A stretch of 64,000 nt of DNA from Gymnothorax reevesii (Eukaryota > Chordata > Actinopteri > Anguilliformes > Muraenidae), in NCBI GenBank assembly GCA_029721435.1, contig CM056584.1:9444395-9508394 (forward strand), in the 5' to 3' direction. The translations under genes and the position numbers were made by a program. Shown here in pieces: positions 24,861 through 37,799 of the stretch; position 1 is the first letter of the stretch, and each line of letters starts with the position of its first letter. The notes below the pieces were generated by a model that had not been told where the DNA came from, ran no database searches, and saw nothing but the letters and a program-made list of their open reading frames with translations.

Positions 24861-25840
24861 TCATTTTCATACGGTAAGTGTCCTCTATGATGGGAGTATG
24901 GGATCAGATGGCATTTCAGCTTAACCCTTCTTGTGTAAAATGGAAATTGAGTGATGTTAATGTTTAAATGCTAATGCTAACATGCTGATGCTAGCTATCT
25001 AATGTGAGTTCTAATATCTGGTCATTTTCATACTATACGTGTCCTCTTTAATGTTAATAGGAGATCAGATGGCATTTCAGCTTAACCCTTCTTGTTTAAA
25101 ATGGAAATTGAGTGATTTTAATGTTTAAATGCTAATGCTAACATGCTAAAGCTAGCGATCTAATGTGAGTGCTAATACCTGGTCATTTTCATACTGTACA
25201 TGTCCTCTATGATGTTAATAGGAGATCAGATGGCATTTCAGCTTTACCCTTCTTGTATAATAAAAAAATTGAGTAATGTTAATGTTTAAATGCTAAAGCT
25301 AACATGCTTATGCTAGCGATCTAATGTGAGTACTAATATCTGGTCATTTTCATACTGTACGTGTCCTCTATGATGTTAATCGGAGATCAGATGGCATTTC
25401 AGCTTCACCCTTCTTGTGTAAAATGGAAATTGAGTGACATTAATGTTTTAATACTAATGCTAACATGCTAATGCTAGCGATCTAATGTGAGTGCTAATAT
25501 CTGGTCATTTTCATGCTGTACGTTTCCTCTATGATGGGAGTATGGGATCAGATGGCATTTCAGCTTAACCCTGCTTGTGTAAAATAGAAATTGAGTGACG
25601 TTAATGTTTGAATGCTAATGCTAACATGCTAATGCTAGCGATCTAATGTGAGTGCTAATATCTGGTCATATTCATACTGTAATTGTCCTCTATGATGTTA
25701 GTATGAGATCAGATGGCATTTCTGCTTCACCCTTCTTGTATTATAAGCAAATTGGGTAATGTTAATGTTTCAATGCTAATGCTAACATGCTGATGCTAAC
25801 ATGCTAATGCTAGCATTCTAATGTGAGTGCTAATACCTGG

Positions 25841-25998
25841 TCATTTTCATACTGTACATGTCTTCTATGATGGGAGTATGGGATCAGATGGCATTTCAGC
25901 TTAACCCTGCTTGTGTAAAATGGAAATTGAGTGACGTTGTTTGAATGCTAATGCTAACATGCTAATGCTAGCGATCTAATGTGAGTGCTAATGCCTGG
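25841..25998 (+). repeat. 158 bp monomer with GACGTTGTTTG deletion
   Basis: The usual GACGTTAATGTTTG is shortened to GACGTTGTTTG, a 3 bp loss that shortens this unit to 158 bp (TCATT starts at 25,841 and 25,999). The same deletion is present near 35,025, 39,744 and 43,981, always directly after a class C monomer. The last two lie 4,237 bp apart and the first two 9,094 bp apart, matching the block offsets found independently. The deletion is therefore older than those duplications and works as a lineage marker. Confidence 0.9.
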
Positions 25999-26040
25999 TC
26001 ATTTTCATACTGTACATGGCCTCTATGATGGGAGTATGAG

Positions 26041-27645
26041 ATCAGATGGCTTTTCAGCTTAACCCTGCTTGTGTAAAATGGAAATTGAGTGACTTTAATG
26101 TTTGAATGCTAATGCTAACATGCTAATGCTAGCGATCTAATGTGAGTTCTAATATCTGGTCATTTTCATACCATACGTGTCCTTTATGATGTTAATAGGA
26201 GATCAGATGGCATTTCAGCTTAACCCTGCTTGTGTACAATGGAAATTTAGTGACGTTAATGTTTGAATGCTAATGTAACATGCTAATGCTAGCAATCTAA
26301 TGTGAGTGCTAATATCTGGTCATTTTCATACTACACGTATCCTCTATAATGTTCATAGGAGATCAGATGGCATTTCAGCTTAACCCTTCTTGTTTAAAAT
26401 GGAAATTGAGTTATGTTAATGTTTAAATGCTAATGCTAACATGCTAATGCTAGCGCTCTAATTTGAATGCTAATATGTGGTCATTTTTATACTGTACGTG
26501 TCCTCTATGATGTTAATAGGAGATCAGATGGCATTTCAGCTTAACCCTGCTTGTGTAAAATGGAAATTTAGTGACGTTAATGTTTGAATGCTAATGCTAA
26601 CATGCTAATGCTAGCGATCTAATGTGAGTGCTAATATCTGGTCATTTTCATACTATACGTGTCCTTTATGATGTTAATAGGAGATCAGATGGCATTTCAG
26701 CTTAACCCTTGTGTAAAATGGAAATTGAGTGATGTTAATGTTTAAATGCTAATGCTAACATGCTAATGCTAGCGCTCTAATGTGAGTGCTAATATCTGGT
26801 CATTTTCATACTGTACATGTCCTCTATGATGGGAGTATGAGATCAGATGGCTTTTCAGCTTAACCCTGCTTGTGTAAAATGGAAATTGAGTGACGTTAAT
26901 GTTTGAATGCTAATGCTAACATGCTAATGCTAGCGATCTAATGTGAGTTCTAATATCTGGTCATTTTCATACCATACGTGTCCTTTATGATGTTAATAGG
27001 AGATCAGATGGCATTTCAGCTTAACCCTGCTTGTGTACAATGGAAATTTAGTGACGTTAATGTTTGAATGCTAATGTAACATGCTAATGCTAGCAATCTA
27101 ATGTGAGTGCTAATATCTGGTCATTTTCATACTACACGTATCCTCTATAATGTTCATAGGAGATCAGATGGCATTTCAGCTTAACCCTTCTTGTTTAAAA
27201 TGGAAATTGAGTTATGTTAATGTTTAAATGCTAATGCTAACATGCTAATGCTAGCGCTCTAATGTGAATGCTAATATGTGGTCATTTTTATACTGTACGT
27301 GTCCTCTATGATGTTAATAGGAGATCAGATGGCATTTCAGCTTAACCCTGCTTGTGTAAAATGGAAATTTAGTGACGTTAATGTTTGAATGCTAATGCTA
27401 ACATGCTAATGCTAGCGATCTAATGTGAGTGCTAATATCTGGTCATTTTCATACTGTAAGTGTCCTCTATGATGTTAGTATGAGATCAGATGGCATTTCT
27501 CCTTCACCCTTCTTGTATTATAAGCAAATTGAGTAATGTTAATGTTTCAATGCTAATGCTAACATGCTGATGCTAACATGCTAATGCTAGCAATCTAATG
27601 TGAGTGCTAATACCTGGTCATTTTCATACTGTAAATGTCTTCTAT
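26041..27645 (+). repeat. Five-monomer tandem duplication (801 bp offset)
   Basis: The stretch from about 26,041 (GATCAGATGGCTTTTC) repeats from about 26,842. The rare 1 bp deletion AATGTAACATGC is at 26,271 and 27,072, 801 bp apart. The offset equals 5 x 161 minus 3 for the 158 bp unit and minus 1 for the 160 bp unit. In the partner block at 35,100-36,700 the second copy of the marker is AATGCTAACATGC. The two blocks therefore differ in whether the repeated segment kept the deletion. Confidence 0.85.
26642..26799 (+). repeat. 158 bp monomer with CTTAACCCTTGTG deletion
   Basis: CTTAACCCTTCTTGTG is shortened to CTTAACCCTTGTG, a 3 bp deletion inside a short CTT repeat, so the unit measures 158 bp (TCATT starts at 26,642 and 26,800). 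The same allele sits near 35,800, 40,361 and 44,600. It is independent of the GACGTTGTTTG deletion but lies about five monomers downstream of it in each block, so both travel on the same higher-order unit. Confidence 0.9.
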
Positions 27646-28761
27646 GATGGGAGTATGGGATCAGATGGCATTTCAGCTTAACCCTGCTTGTGTAAAATGG
27701 AAATTGAGTGACGTTAATATTTGAATGCTAATGCTAACATGCTAATGCTAGCGATCTAATGTGAGTGCTAATACCTGGTCATTTTCATACTGTACATGTC
27801 CTCTATGATGGGAGTATGAGATCAGATGGCTTTTCAGCTTAACCCTGCTTGTGTAAAATTGAAATTTAATGACGTTCATGTTTGAATGCTAATGCTAACA
27901 TGCTAATGCTAGCGATCTAATGTGAGTGCTAATATCTGGTCATTTTCATACTATACGTGTCCTCTATGATGTTAATAGGAGATCAGATGGCATTTCAGCT
28001 TAACCCTTCTTGTGTAAAATGGAAAATTGAGTGATGTTAATGTTTAAATGCTAATGCTAACATGCTGATGCTAGCGCTCTAATGTGAGTGCTAATATCTG
28101 GTCATTTTCATACTGTACGTGTCCTCTATGATGGGAATATGGGATCAGATGGCATTTCAGCATAACCCTGTTTGTGTAAAATGGAAATTGAGAGACGTTA
28201 ATGTTTAAATGCTAAAGCTAACATGCTAATGCTAGCGATCTAATGTGAGTGCTAATATCTGGTCATTTTCATACTGTAGGTGTCCTCTATGATGTTAATA
28301 GGAGATCAGATGGCATTTCAGCTTAACCCTTCTTGTATAATAAAAAAATTGAGTAATGTTAATGTTTAAATGCTAATGCTAACATGCTAATGCTAGCGAT
28401 CTAATGTGAGTTCTAATATCTGGTCATTTTCATACTATACGTGTCCTCTATGATGTTAATAGGAGATCAGATGGCATTTCAGCATAACCCTGTTTGTGTA
28501 AAATGGAAATTGAGAGACGTTAATGTTTAAATGCTAAAGCTAACATGCTAATGCTAGCAATCTAATGTGAGTGCTAATATCTGGTCATTTTCATACTGTA
28601 CATGTCTTCTATGATGGGAGTATGGGATCAGATGGCATTTCAGCTTAACCCTGCTTGTGTAAAATGGAAATTGAGTGACGTTAATATTTGAATGCTAATG
28701 CTAACATGCTAATGCTAGCGATCTAATGTTAGTGCTAATACCTGGTCATTTTCATACTGTA

Positions 28762-31700
28762 CATGTCCTCTATGATGGGAGTATGAGATCAGATGGCTTT
28801 TCAGCTTAACCCTGCTTGTGTAAAATGGAAATTTAATGACGTTCATGTTTGAATGCTAATGCTAACATGCTAATGCTAGCGATCTAATGTGAGTGCTATT
28901 ATCTGGTCATTTTCATACTATACGTGTCCTCTATGATGTTAATAGGAGATCAGATGGCATTTCAGCTTAACCCTTCTTGTGTAAAATGGAAATTGAGTGA
29001 TGTTAATGTTTAAATGCTAATGCTAACATGCTGATGCTAGCGCTCTAATGTGAGTGCTAATATCTGGTCATTTTCATACTGTACGTGTCCTCTATGATGG
29101 GAATATGGGATCAGATGGCATTTCAGCATAACCCTGTTTGTGTAAAATGGAAATTGAGAGACGTTAATGTTTAAATGCTAAAGCTAACATGCTAATGCTA
29201 GCGATCTAATGTGAGTGCTAATATCTGGTCATTTTCATACTGTACGTGTCCTCTATGATGGGAGTATGGGATCAGATGGCATTTCAGCATAACCCTGTTT
29301 GTGTAAAATAAAAATTGAGAGACGTTAATGTTTAAATGCTAAAGCTAACATGCTAATGCTAGCGATCTAATGTGGGTGCTAATATCTGGTCATTTTCATA
29401 CTGTACGTGTCCTCTATGATGGGAGTATGGGATCAGATGGCATTTCAGCTTAACCCTGCTTGTGTAAAATGGAAATTGAGTGACGTTAATGTTTGAATAC
29501 TAATGCTAACATGCTAATGCTAGCAATCTAATGTGAGTGCTAATATCTGGTCATTTTCATACTGTACGTGTCCTCTATGATGGGAGTATGGGATCAGATG
29601 GCATTTCAGCTTAACCCTGCTTGTGTAAAATAGAAATTAAGTGATGTTAATGTTTGAATGCTAATGCTAACATGCTAATGCTAGCGATCTAATGTGAGTT
29701 CTAATATCTGGTCATTTTCATACTGTAAGTGTCCTTTATGATGTTAGTATGAGATCAGATGGCATTTCTCCTTCACCCTTCTTGTATTATGAGCAAATTG
29801 AGTAATGTTAATGTTTCAATGCTAATGCTAACATGCTGATGCTAACATGCTAATGCTAGCGATCTAATGTGAGTGCTAATAGTTGGTCATTTTCATACTG
29901 TACGTGTCCTCTATGATGTTAATTGGAGATCAGATGGCATTTCAGCTTAACCCTTCTTGTATAATAAAAAAATTGAGTAATGTTAATGTTTAAATGCTAA
30001 TGCTAACATGCTAATGCTAGCGATCTAATGTGAGTTCTAATATCTGGTCATTTTCATACTATACATGTCCTCTATAATGTTAATAGGAGATCAGATGGCA
30101 TTTCAGCTTAACCCTTCTTGTGTAAAATGAAAATTGAGTGACATTAATGTTTTAATACAAATGCTAACATGCTAATGCTAGCGATCTAATGTGAGTGCTA
30201 ATATCTGGTCATTTTCATACTGTAAGTGTTCTCTATGATGTTAGTATGAGATCAGATGGCATTTCTCCTTCACCCTTCTTGTATTATAAGCAAATTGAGT
30301 AATGTTAATGTTTCAATGCTAATGCTAACATGCTGATGCTAACATGCTAATGCTTGCAATCTAATGTGAGTGCTAATACCTGGTCATTTTCATACTGTAC
30401 ATGTCTTCTATGATGGGAGTATGGGATCAGACGGCATTTCAGCTTAACCTTGCTTGTGTAAAATGGAAATTGAGTGACGTTAATGTTTTAATGCTAATGC
30501 TAACATGCTAATGCTAGTGATCTAATGTGAGTGCTAATACCTGGTCATTTTCATACTGTACATGTCCTCTATAATGGGAGTATGAGATCAGATGGCTTTT
30601 CAGCTTAACCCTGCTTGTGTAAAATGGAAATTGAGTGACGTTAATGTTTGAATGCTAATGCTAACATGCTAATGCTAGCGATCTAATGTGAGTGCTAATA
30701 TCTGGTCATTTTCATACCATACGTGTCCTTTATGATGTTAATAGGAGATCAGATGGCATTTCAGCTTAACCCTGCTTGTGTACAATGGAAATTTAGTGAC
30801 GTTAATGTTTGAATGCTAATGCTAACATGCTAATGCTAGCGATCTAATGTGAGTGCTAATATCTGGTCATTTTCATTCTACACGTGTCCTCTATGATGTT
30901 CATAGGAGATCAGATGGCATTTCAGCTTAACCCTTCTTGTTTAAAATGGAAATTGAGTTATGTTAATGTTTAAATGCTAATGCTAACATGCTAATGCTAG
31001 CGCTCTAATGTGAATGCTAATATGTGGTCATTTTTATACTGTACGTGTCCTCTATGATGTTAATAGGAGATCAGATGGCATTTCAGCTTAACCCTGCTTG
31101 TGTAAAATGGAAATTTAGTGACGTTAATGTTTGAATGCTAATGCTAACATGCTAATGCTAGCGATCTAATTTGAGTGCTAATATCTGGTCATTTTCATAC
31201 TGTAAGTGTCCTCTATGATGTTAGTATGAGATCAGATGGCATTTCTCCTTCACCCTTCTTGTATTATAAGCAAATTGAGTAATGTTAATGTTTCAATGCT
31301 AATGCTAACATGCTGATGCTAACATGTTAATGCTAGCAATCTAATGTGAGTGCTAATACCTGGTCATTTTCATACTGTACATGTCCTCTATGATGGGAGT
31401 ATGGGATCAGATGGCATTTCAGCTTAACCCTGCTTGTGTAAAATGGAAATTGAGTGACGTTAATATTTGAATGCTAATGCTAACATGCTAATGCTAGCGA
31501 TCTAATGTGAGTGCTAATACCTGGTCATTTTCATACTGTACATGTCCTCTATGATGGGAGTATGAGATCAGATGGCTTTTCAGCTTAACCCTGCTTGTGT
31601 AAAATGGAAATTTAATGACGTTCATGTTTGAATGCTAATGCTAACATGCTAATGCTAGCGATCTAATGTGAGTGCTATTATCTGGTCATTTTCATACTAT

Positions 31701-34700
31701 ACGTGTCCTCTATGATGTTAATAGGAGATCAGATGGCATTTCAGCTTAACCCTTCTTGTGTAAAATGGAAATTGAGTGATGTTAATGTTTAAATGCTAAT
31801 GCTAACATGCTGATGCTAGCGCTCTAATGTGAGTGCTAATATCTGGTCATTTTCATACTGTACGTGTCCTCTATGATGGGAATATGGGATCAGATGGCAT
31901 TTCAGCATAACCCTGTTTGTGTAAAATGGAAATTGAGAGACGTTAATGTTTAAATGCTAAAGCTAACATGCTAATGCTAGCGATCTAATGTGAGTGCTAA
32001 TATCTGGTCATTTTCATACTGTACGTGTCCTCTATGATGTTAATAGGAGATCAGATGGCATTTCAGCTTAACCCTTCTTGTATAATAAAAAAATTGAGTA
32101 ATGTTAATGTTTAAATGCTAATGCTAACATGCTAATGCTAGCGATCTAATGTGAGTTCTAATATCTGGTCATTTTCATACTATACGTGTCCTCTATGATG
32201 TTAATAGGAGATCAGATGGCATTTCAGCTTAACCTTTCTTTTGTAAAATGGAAATTGAGTGACATTAATGTTTTAATACTAATGCTAGCATGCTAATGCT
32301 AGCGATCTAATGTGGGTGCTAATATCTGGTCATTTTCATACTGTACGTGTCCTCTATGATGGGAGTATGGGATCAGATGGCATTTCAGCTTAACCCTGCT
32401 TGTGTAAAATGGAAATTGAGTGACGTTAATGTTTGAATACTAATGCTAACATGCTAATGCTAGCAATCTAATGTGAGTGCTAATATCTGGTCATTTTCAT
32501 ACTGTACGTGTCCTCTATGATGGGAGTATGGGATCAGATGGCATTTCAGCTTAACCCTGCTTGTGTAAAATAGAAATTGAGTGACGTTAATGTTTGAATG
32601 CTAATGCTAACATGCTAATGCTAGCGATCTAATGTGAGTGCTAATGTCTGTTCATTTTCATACTGTAAGTGTCCTCTATGATGTTAGTATGATATCAGAT
32701 GGCATTTCTCCTTCACTCTTCTTGTATTATAAGCAAATTGGGTAATGTTAATGTTTCAATGCTAATGCTAACATGCTGATGCTAACATACTAATGCTAGC
32801 AATCTAATGTGAGTGCTAATAACTGGTCATTTTCATACTGTACATGTCTTCTATGATGGGAGTATGGGATCAGATGGCATTTCAGCTTAACCCTGCTTGT
32901 GTTAAATGGAAATTGAGTGTCGTTAATGTTTGAATGCTAATGCTAACATGCTAATGCTAGCGATCTAATGTGAGTGCTAATATCTGGTCATTTTCATACT
33001 GGAGGTGTCCTCTATGATGTTAATAGGAGATCAGATGGCATTTCAGCTTAACCCTTCTTGTATAATAAAAAAATTGAGTAATGTTAATGTTTAAATGCTA
33101 ATGCTAACATGCTAATGCTAAAGATCTAATGTCAGTTCTAATATCTGGTCATTTCCATACTCTACCTGTCCTCTATGATGTTAATAGGAGATCAGATGGC
33201 ATTTCAGCTTAACCCTTCTTGTGTAAAATGGAAATTGAGTGACGTTAATGTTTGAATGCTAATGCTAACATGCTAATGCTAGCGATCTAATGTGAGTGCT
33301 AAAACCTGGTCATTTTCATACTGTACATGTCTTCTATGATGGGAGTATGGGATCAGATGGCATTTCAGCTTAACCCTGCTTGTTTAAAATGGAAATTGAG
33401 TGTCGTTAATGTTTGAATGCTAATGCTAACATGCTAATGCTAGCGATCTAATGTGAGTGCTAATATCTGGTCATTTTCATACTGTACGTGTCCTCTATGA
33501 TGTTAATAGGAGATCAGATGGCATTTCAGCTTAACCCTTCTTGTATCATAAAAAAATTGAGTAATGTTAATGTTTAAATGCTAATGCTAACATGCTAATG
33601 CTAGAGATCTAATGTCAGTTCTAATATCTGGTCATTACCATACTCTACCTGTCCTCTATGATGTTAATAGGAGATCAGATGGCATTTCAGCTTAACCCTT
33701 CTTGTGTAAAATGGAAATTGAGTGACATTAATGTTTTAATACTAATGCTAACATACTAATGCTAGCGATCTAATGTGAGTGCTAATATCTGGTCATTTTC
33801 ATACGGTAAGTGTCCTCTATGATGGGAGTATGGGATCAGATGGCATTTCAGCTTAACCCTTCTTGTGTAAAATGGAAATTGAGTGATGTTAATGTTTAAA
33901 TGCTAATGGTAACATGCTGATGCTAGCTATCTAATGTGACTTCTAATATCTGGTCATTTTCATACTATACGTGTCCTCTTTAATGTTAATAGGAGATCAG
34001 ATGGCATTTCAGCTTAACCCTTCTTGTTTAAAATGGAAATTGAGTGATTTTTATGTTTAAATGCTAATGCTAACATGCTAATGCTAGCGATCTAATGTGA
34101 GTGCTAATACCTGGTCATTTATATACTGTACGTGTCCTCTATGATGAGAATATGGGATCAGATGGCATTTCAGCTTAACCCTGTTTGTGTAAAATGGAAA
34201 TTGAGTGAAGTTAATGTTTAAATGCTAAAGCTAACATGCTAATGCTAGCGATCTAATGTGAGTGCTAATATCTGGTCATTTTCATACTGTACATGTCCTC
34301 TATGATGTTAATAGGAGATCAGATGGCATTTCAGCTTTACCCTTCTTGTATAATAAAAAAAATTGAGTAATGTTAATGTTTAAATGCTAAAGCTAACATG
34401 CTTATGCTAGCGATCTAATGTGAGTTCTAATATCTGGTCATTTTCATACTGTACGTGTCCTCTATGATGTTAATCGGAGATCAGATGGCATTTCAGCTTC
34501 ACCCTTCTTGTGTAAAATGGAAATTGAGTGACATTAATGTTTTAATACTAATGCTAACATGCTAATGCTAGCGATCTAATGTGAGTGCTAATATCTGGTC
34601 ATTTTCATGCTGTACGTTTCCTCTATGATGGGAGTATGGGATCAGATGGCATTTCAGCTTAACCCTGCTTGTGTAAAATAGAAATTGAGTGACGTTAATG

Positions 34701-37575
34701 TTTGAATGCTAATGCTAACATGCTAATGCTAGCGATCTAATGTGAGTGCTAATATCTGGTCATATTCATACTGTAATTGTCCTCTATGATGTTAGTATGA
34801 GATCAGATGGCATTTCTGCTTCACCCTTCTTGTATTATAAGCAAATTGGGTAATGTTAATGTTTCAATGCTAATGCTAACATGCTGATGCTAACATGCTA
34901 ATGCTAGCAATCTAATGTGAGTGCTAATACCTGGTCATTTTCATACTGTACATGTCTTCTATGATGGGAGTATGGGATCAGATGGCATTTCAGCTTAACC
35001 CTGCTTGTGTAAAATGGAAATTGAGTGACGTTGTTTGAATGCTAATGCTAACATGCTAATGCTAGCGCTCTAATGTGAGTGCTAATATCTGGTCATTTTC
35101 ATACTGTACATGTCCTCTATGATGGGAGTATGAGATCAGATGGCTTTTCAGCTTAACCCTGCTTGTGTAAAATGGAAATTGAGTGACGTTAATGTTTGAA
35201 TGCTAATGCTAACATGCTAATGCTAGCGATCTAATGTGAGTTCTAATATCTGGTCATTTTCATACCATACGTGTCCTTTATGATGTTAATAGGAGATCAG
35301 ATGGCATTTCAGCTTAACCCTGCTTGTGTACAATGGAAATTTAGTGACGTTAATGTTTGAATGCTAATGTAACATGCTAATGCTAGCAATCTAATGTGAG
35401 TGCTAATATCTGGTCATTTTCATACTACACGTATCCTCTATGATGTTCATAGGAGATCAGATGGCATTTCAGCTTAACCCTTCTTGTTTAAAATGGAAAT
35501 TGAGTTATGTTAATGTTTAAATGCTAATGCTAACATGCTAATGCTAGCGCTCTAATGTGAATGCTAATATGTGGTCATTTTTATACTGTACGTGTCCTCT
35601 ATGATGTTAATAGGAGATCAGATGGCATTTCAGCTTAACCCTGCTTGTGTAAAATGGAAATTTAGTGACGATAATGTTTGAATGCTAATGCTAACATGCT
35701 AATGCTAGCGATCTAATGTGAGTGCTAATATCTGGTCATTTTCATACTATACGTGTCCTTTATGATGTTAATAGGAGATCAGATGGCATTTCAGCTTAAC
35801 CCTTGTGTAAAATGGAAATTGAGTGATGTAAATGTTTAAATGCTAATGCTAACATGCTAATGCTAGCGCTCTAATGTGAGTGCTAATATCTGGTCATTTT
35901 CATACTGTACATGTCCTCTATGATGGGAGTATGAGATCAGATGGCTTTTCAGCTTAACCCTGCTTGTGTAAAATGGAAATTGAGTGACGTTAATGTTTGA
36001 ATGCTAATGCTAACATGCTAATGCTAGCGATCTAATGTGAGTTCTAATATCTGGTCATTTTCATACCATACGTGTCCTTTATGATGTTAATAGGAGATCA
36101 GATGGCATTTCAGCTTAACCCTGCTTGTGTACAATGGAAATTTAGTGACGTTAATGTTTGAATGCTAATGCTAACATGCTAATGCTAGCGATCTAATGTG
36201 AGTGCTAATATCTGGTCATTTTCATTCTACACGTGTCCTCTATGATGTTCATAGGAGATCAGATGGCATTTCAGCTTAACCCTTCTTGTTTAAAATGGAA
36301 ATTGAGTTATGTTAATGTTTAAATGCTAATGCTAACATGCTAATGCTAGCGCTCTAATGTGAATGCTAATATGTGGTCATTTTTATACTGTACGTGTCCT
36401 CTATGATGTTAATAGGAGATCAGATGGCATTTCAGCTTAACCCTGCTTGTGTAAAATGGAAATTTAGTGACGTTAATGTTTGAATGCTAATGCTAACATG
36501 CTAATGCTAGCGATCTAATTTGAGTGCTAATATCTGGTCATTTTCATACTGTAAGTGTCCTCTATGATGTTAGTATGAGATCAGATGGCATTTCTCCTTC
36601 ACCCTTCTTGTATTATAAGCAAATTGAGTAATGTTAATGTTTCAATGCTAATGCTAACATGCTGATGCTAACATGCTAATGCTAGCAATCTAATGTGAGT
36701 GCTAATACCTGGTCATTTTCATACTGTACATGTCTTCTATGATGGGAGTATGGGATCAGATGGCATTTCAGCTTAACCCTGCTTGTGTAAAATGGAAATT
36801 GAGTGACGTTAATATTTGAATGCTAATGCTAACATGCTAATGCTAGCGATCTAATGTGAGTGCTAATACCTGGTCATTTTCATACTGTACATGTCCTCTA
36901 TGATGGGAGTATGAGATCAGATGGCTTTTCAGCTTAACCCTGCTTGTGTAAAATGGAAATTTAATGACGTTCATGTTTGAATGCTAATGCTAACATGCTA
37001 ATGCTAGCGATCTAATGTGAGTGCTAATATCTGGTCATTTTCATACTATACGTGTCCTCTATGATGTTAATAGGAGATCAGATGGCATTTCAGCTTAACC
37101 CTTCTTGTGTAAAATGGAAAATTGAGTGATGTTAATGTTTAAATGCTGATGCTGACATGCTGATGCTAGCGCTCTAATGTGAGTGCTAATATCTGGTCAT
37201 TTTCATACTGTACGTGTCCTCTATGATGGGAATATAGGATCAGATGGCATTTCAGCATAACCCTGTTTGTGTAAAATGGAAATTGAGAGACGTTAATGTT
37301 TAAATGCTAAAGCTAACATGCTAATGCTAGCGATCTAATGTGAGTGCTAATATCTGGTCATTTTCATACTGTACGTGTCCTCTATAATGTTAATAGGAGA
37401 TCAGATGGCATTTCAGCTTAACCCTTCTTGGATAATAAAAAAATTGAGTAATGTTAATGTTTAAATGCTAATGCTAACATGCTAATGCTAGCGATCTAAT
37501 GTGAGTTCTAATATCTGGTCATTTTCATACTATACGTGTCCTCTATGATGTTAATAGGAGATCAGATGGCATTTC
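28762..37575 (+). repeat. 9.09 kb HOR block, copy 2
   Basis: This is the partner of 19,670-28,480. Between about 23,000 and 24,500 in copy 1 the offset rises to 9,254, one monomer more, because this copy has an additional class G monomer near 31,860-32,020. It also has a GATGAGAATATGGG monomer near 34,100-34,260 that copy 1 lacks, and an eight-A tract near 34,358. The match ends near 37,575, where AACCCTTCTTTTG replaces copy 1's GCATAACCCTGTTTG. Confidence 0.85.
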
Positions 37576-37799
37576 AGCTTAACCCTTCTTTTGTAAAATG
37601 GAAATTGAGTGACATTAATGTTTTAATACTAATGCTAGCATGCTAATGCTAGCGATCTAATGTGGGTGCTAATATCTGGTCATTTTCATACTGTACGTGT
37701 CCTCTATGATGGGAGTATGGGATCAGATGGCATTTCATCTTAACCCTTCTTGGGTAAAATGGAAATTGAGTGACGTTAATGTTTGAATACTAATGCTTA

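Larger units (their letters stand above)
19670..28480 (+). repeat. 9.09 kb HOR block, copy 1 (56-monomer offset)
   Basis: This stretch aligns with 28,762-37,575 at an offset that moves only between 9,092 and 9,095 across most of its length. Diagnostic pairs include AATAGTTGG (20,788/29,880), ATACAAATG, CTAGTGATCT (21,421/30,514), class D (22,521/31,614), TATGATATCAG (23,435/32,689), GCTAAAACC (24,044/33,298), TAATGTAACA (26,271/35,365) and GGAAAATTGAG (28,021/37,116). The expected length is 56 x 161 + 84 for six insertions, minus small deletions, about 9,092. It carries two additional monomers near 24,549-24,870 that copy 2 lacks. Confidence 0.85.
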
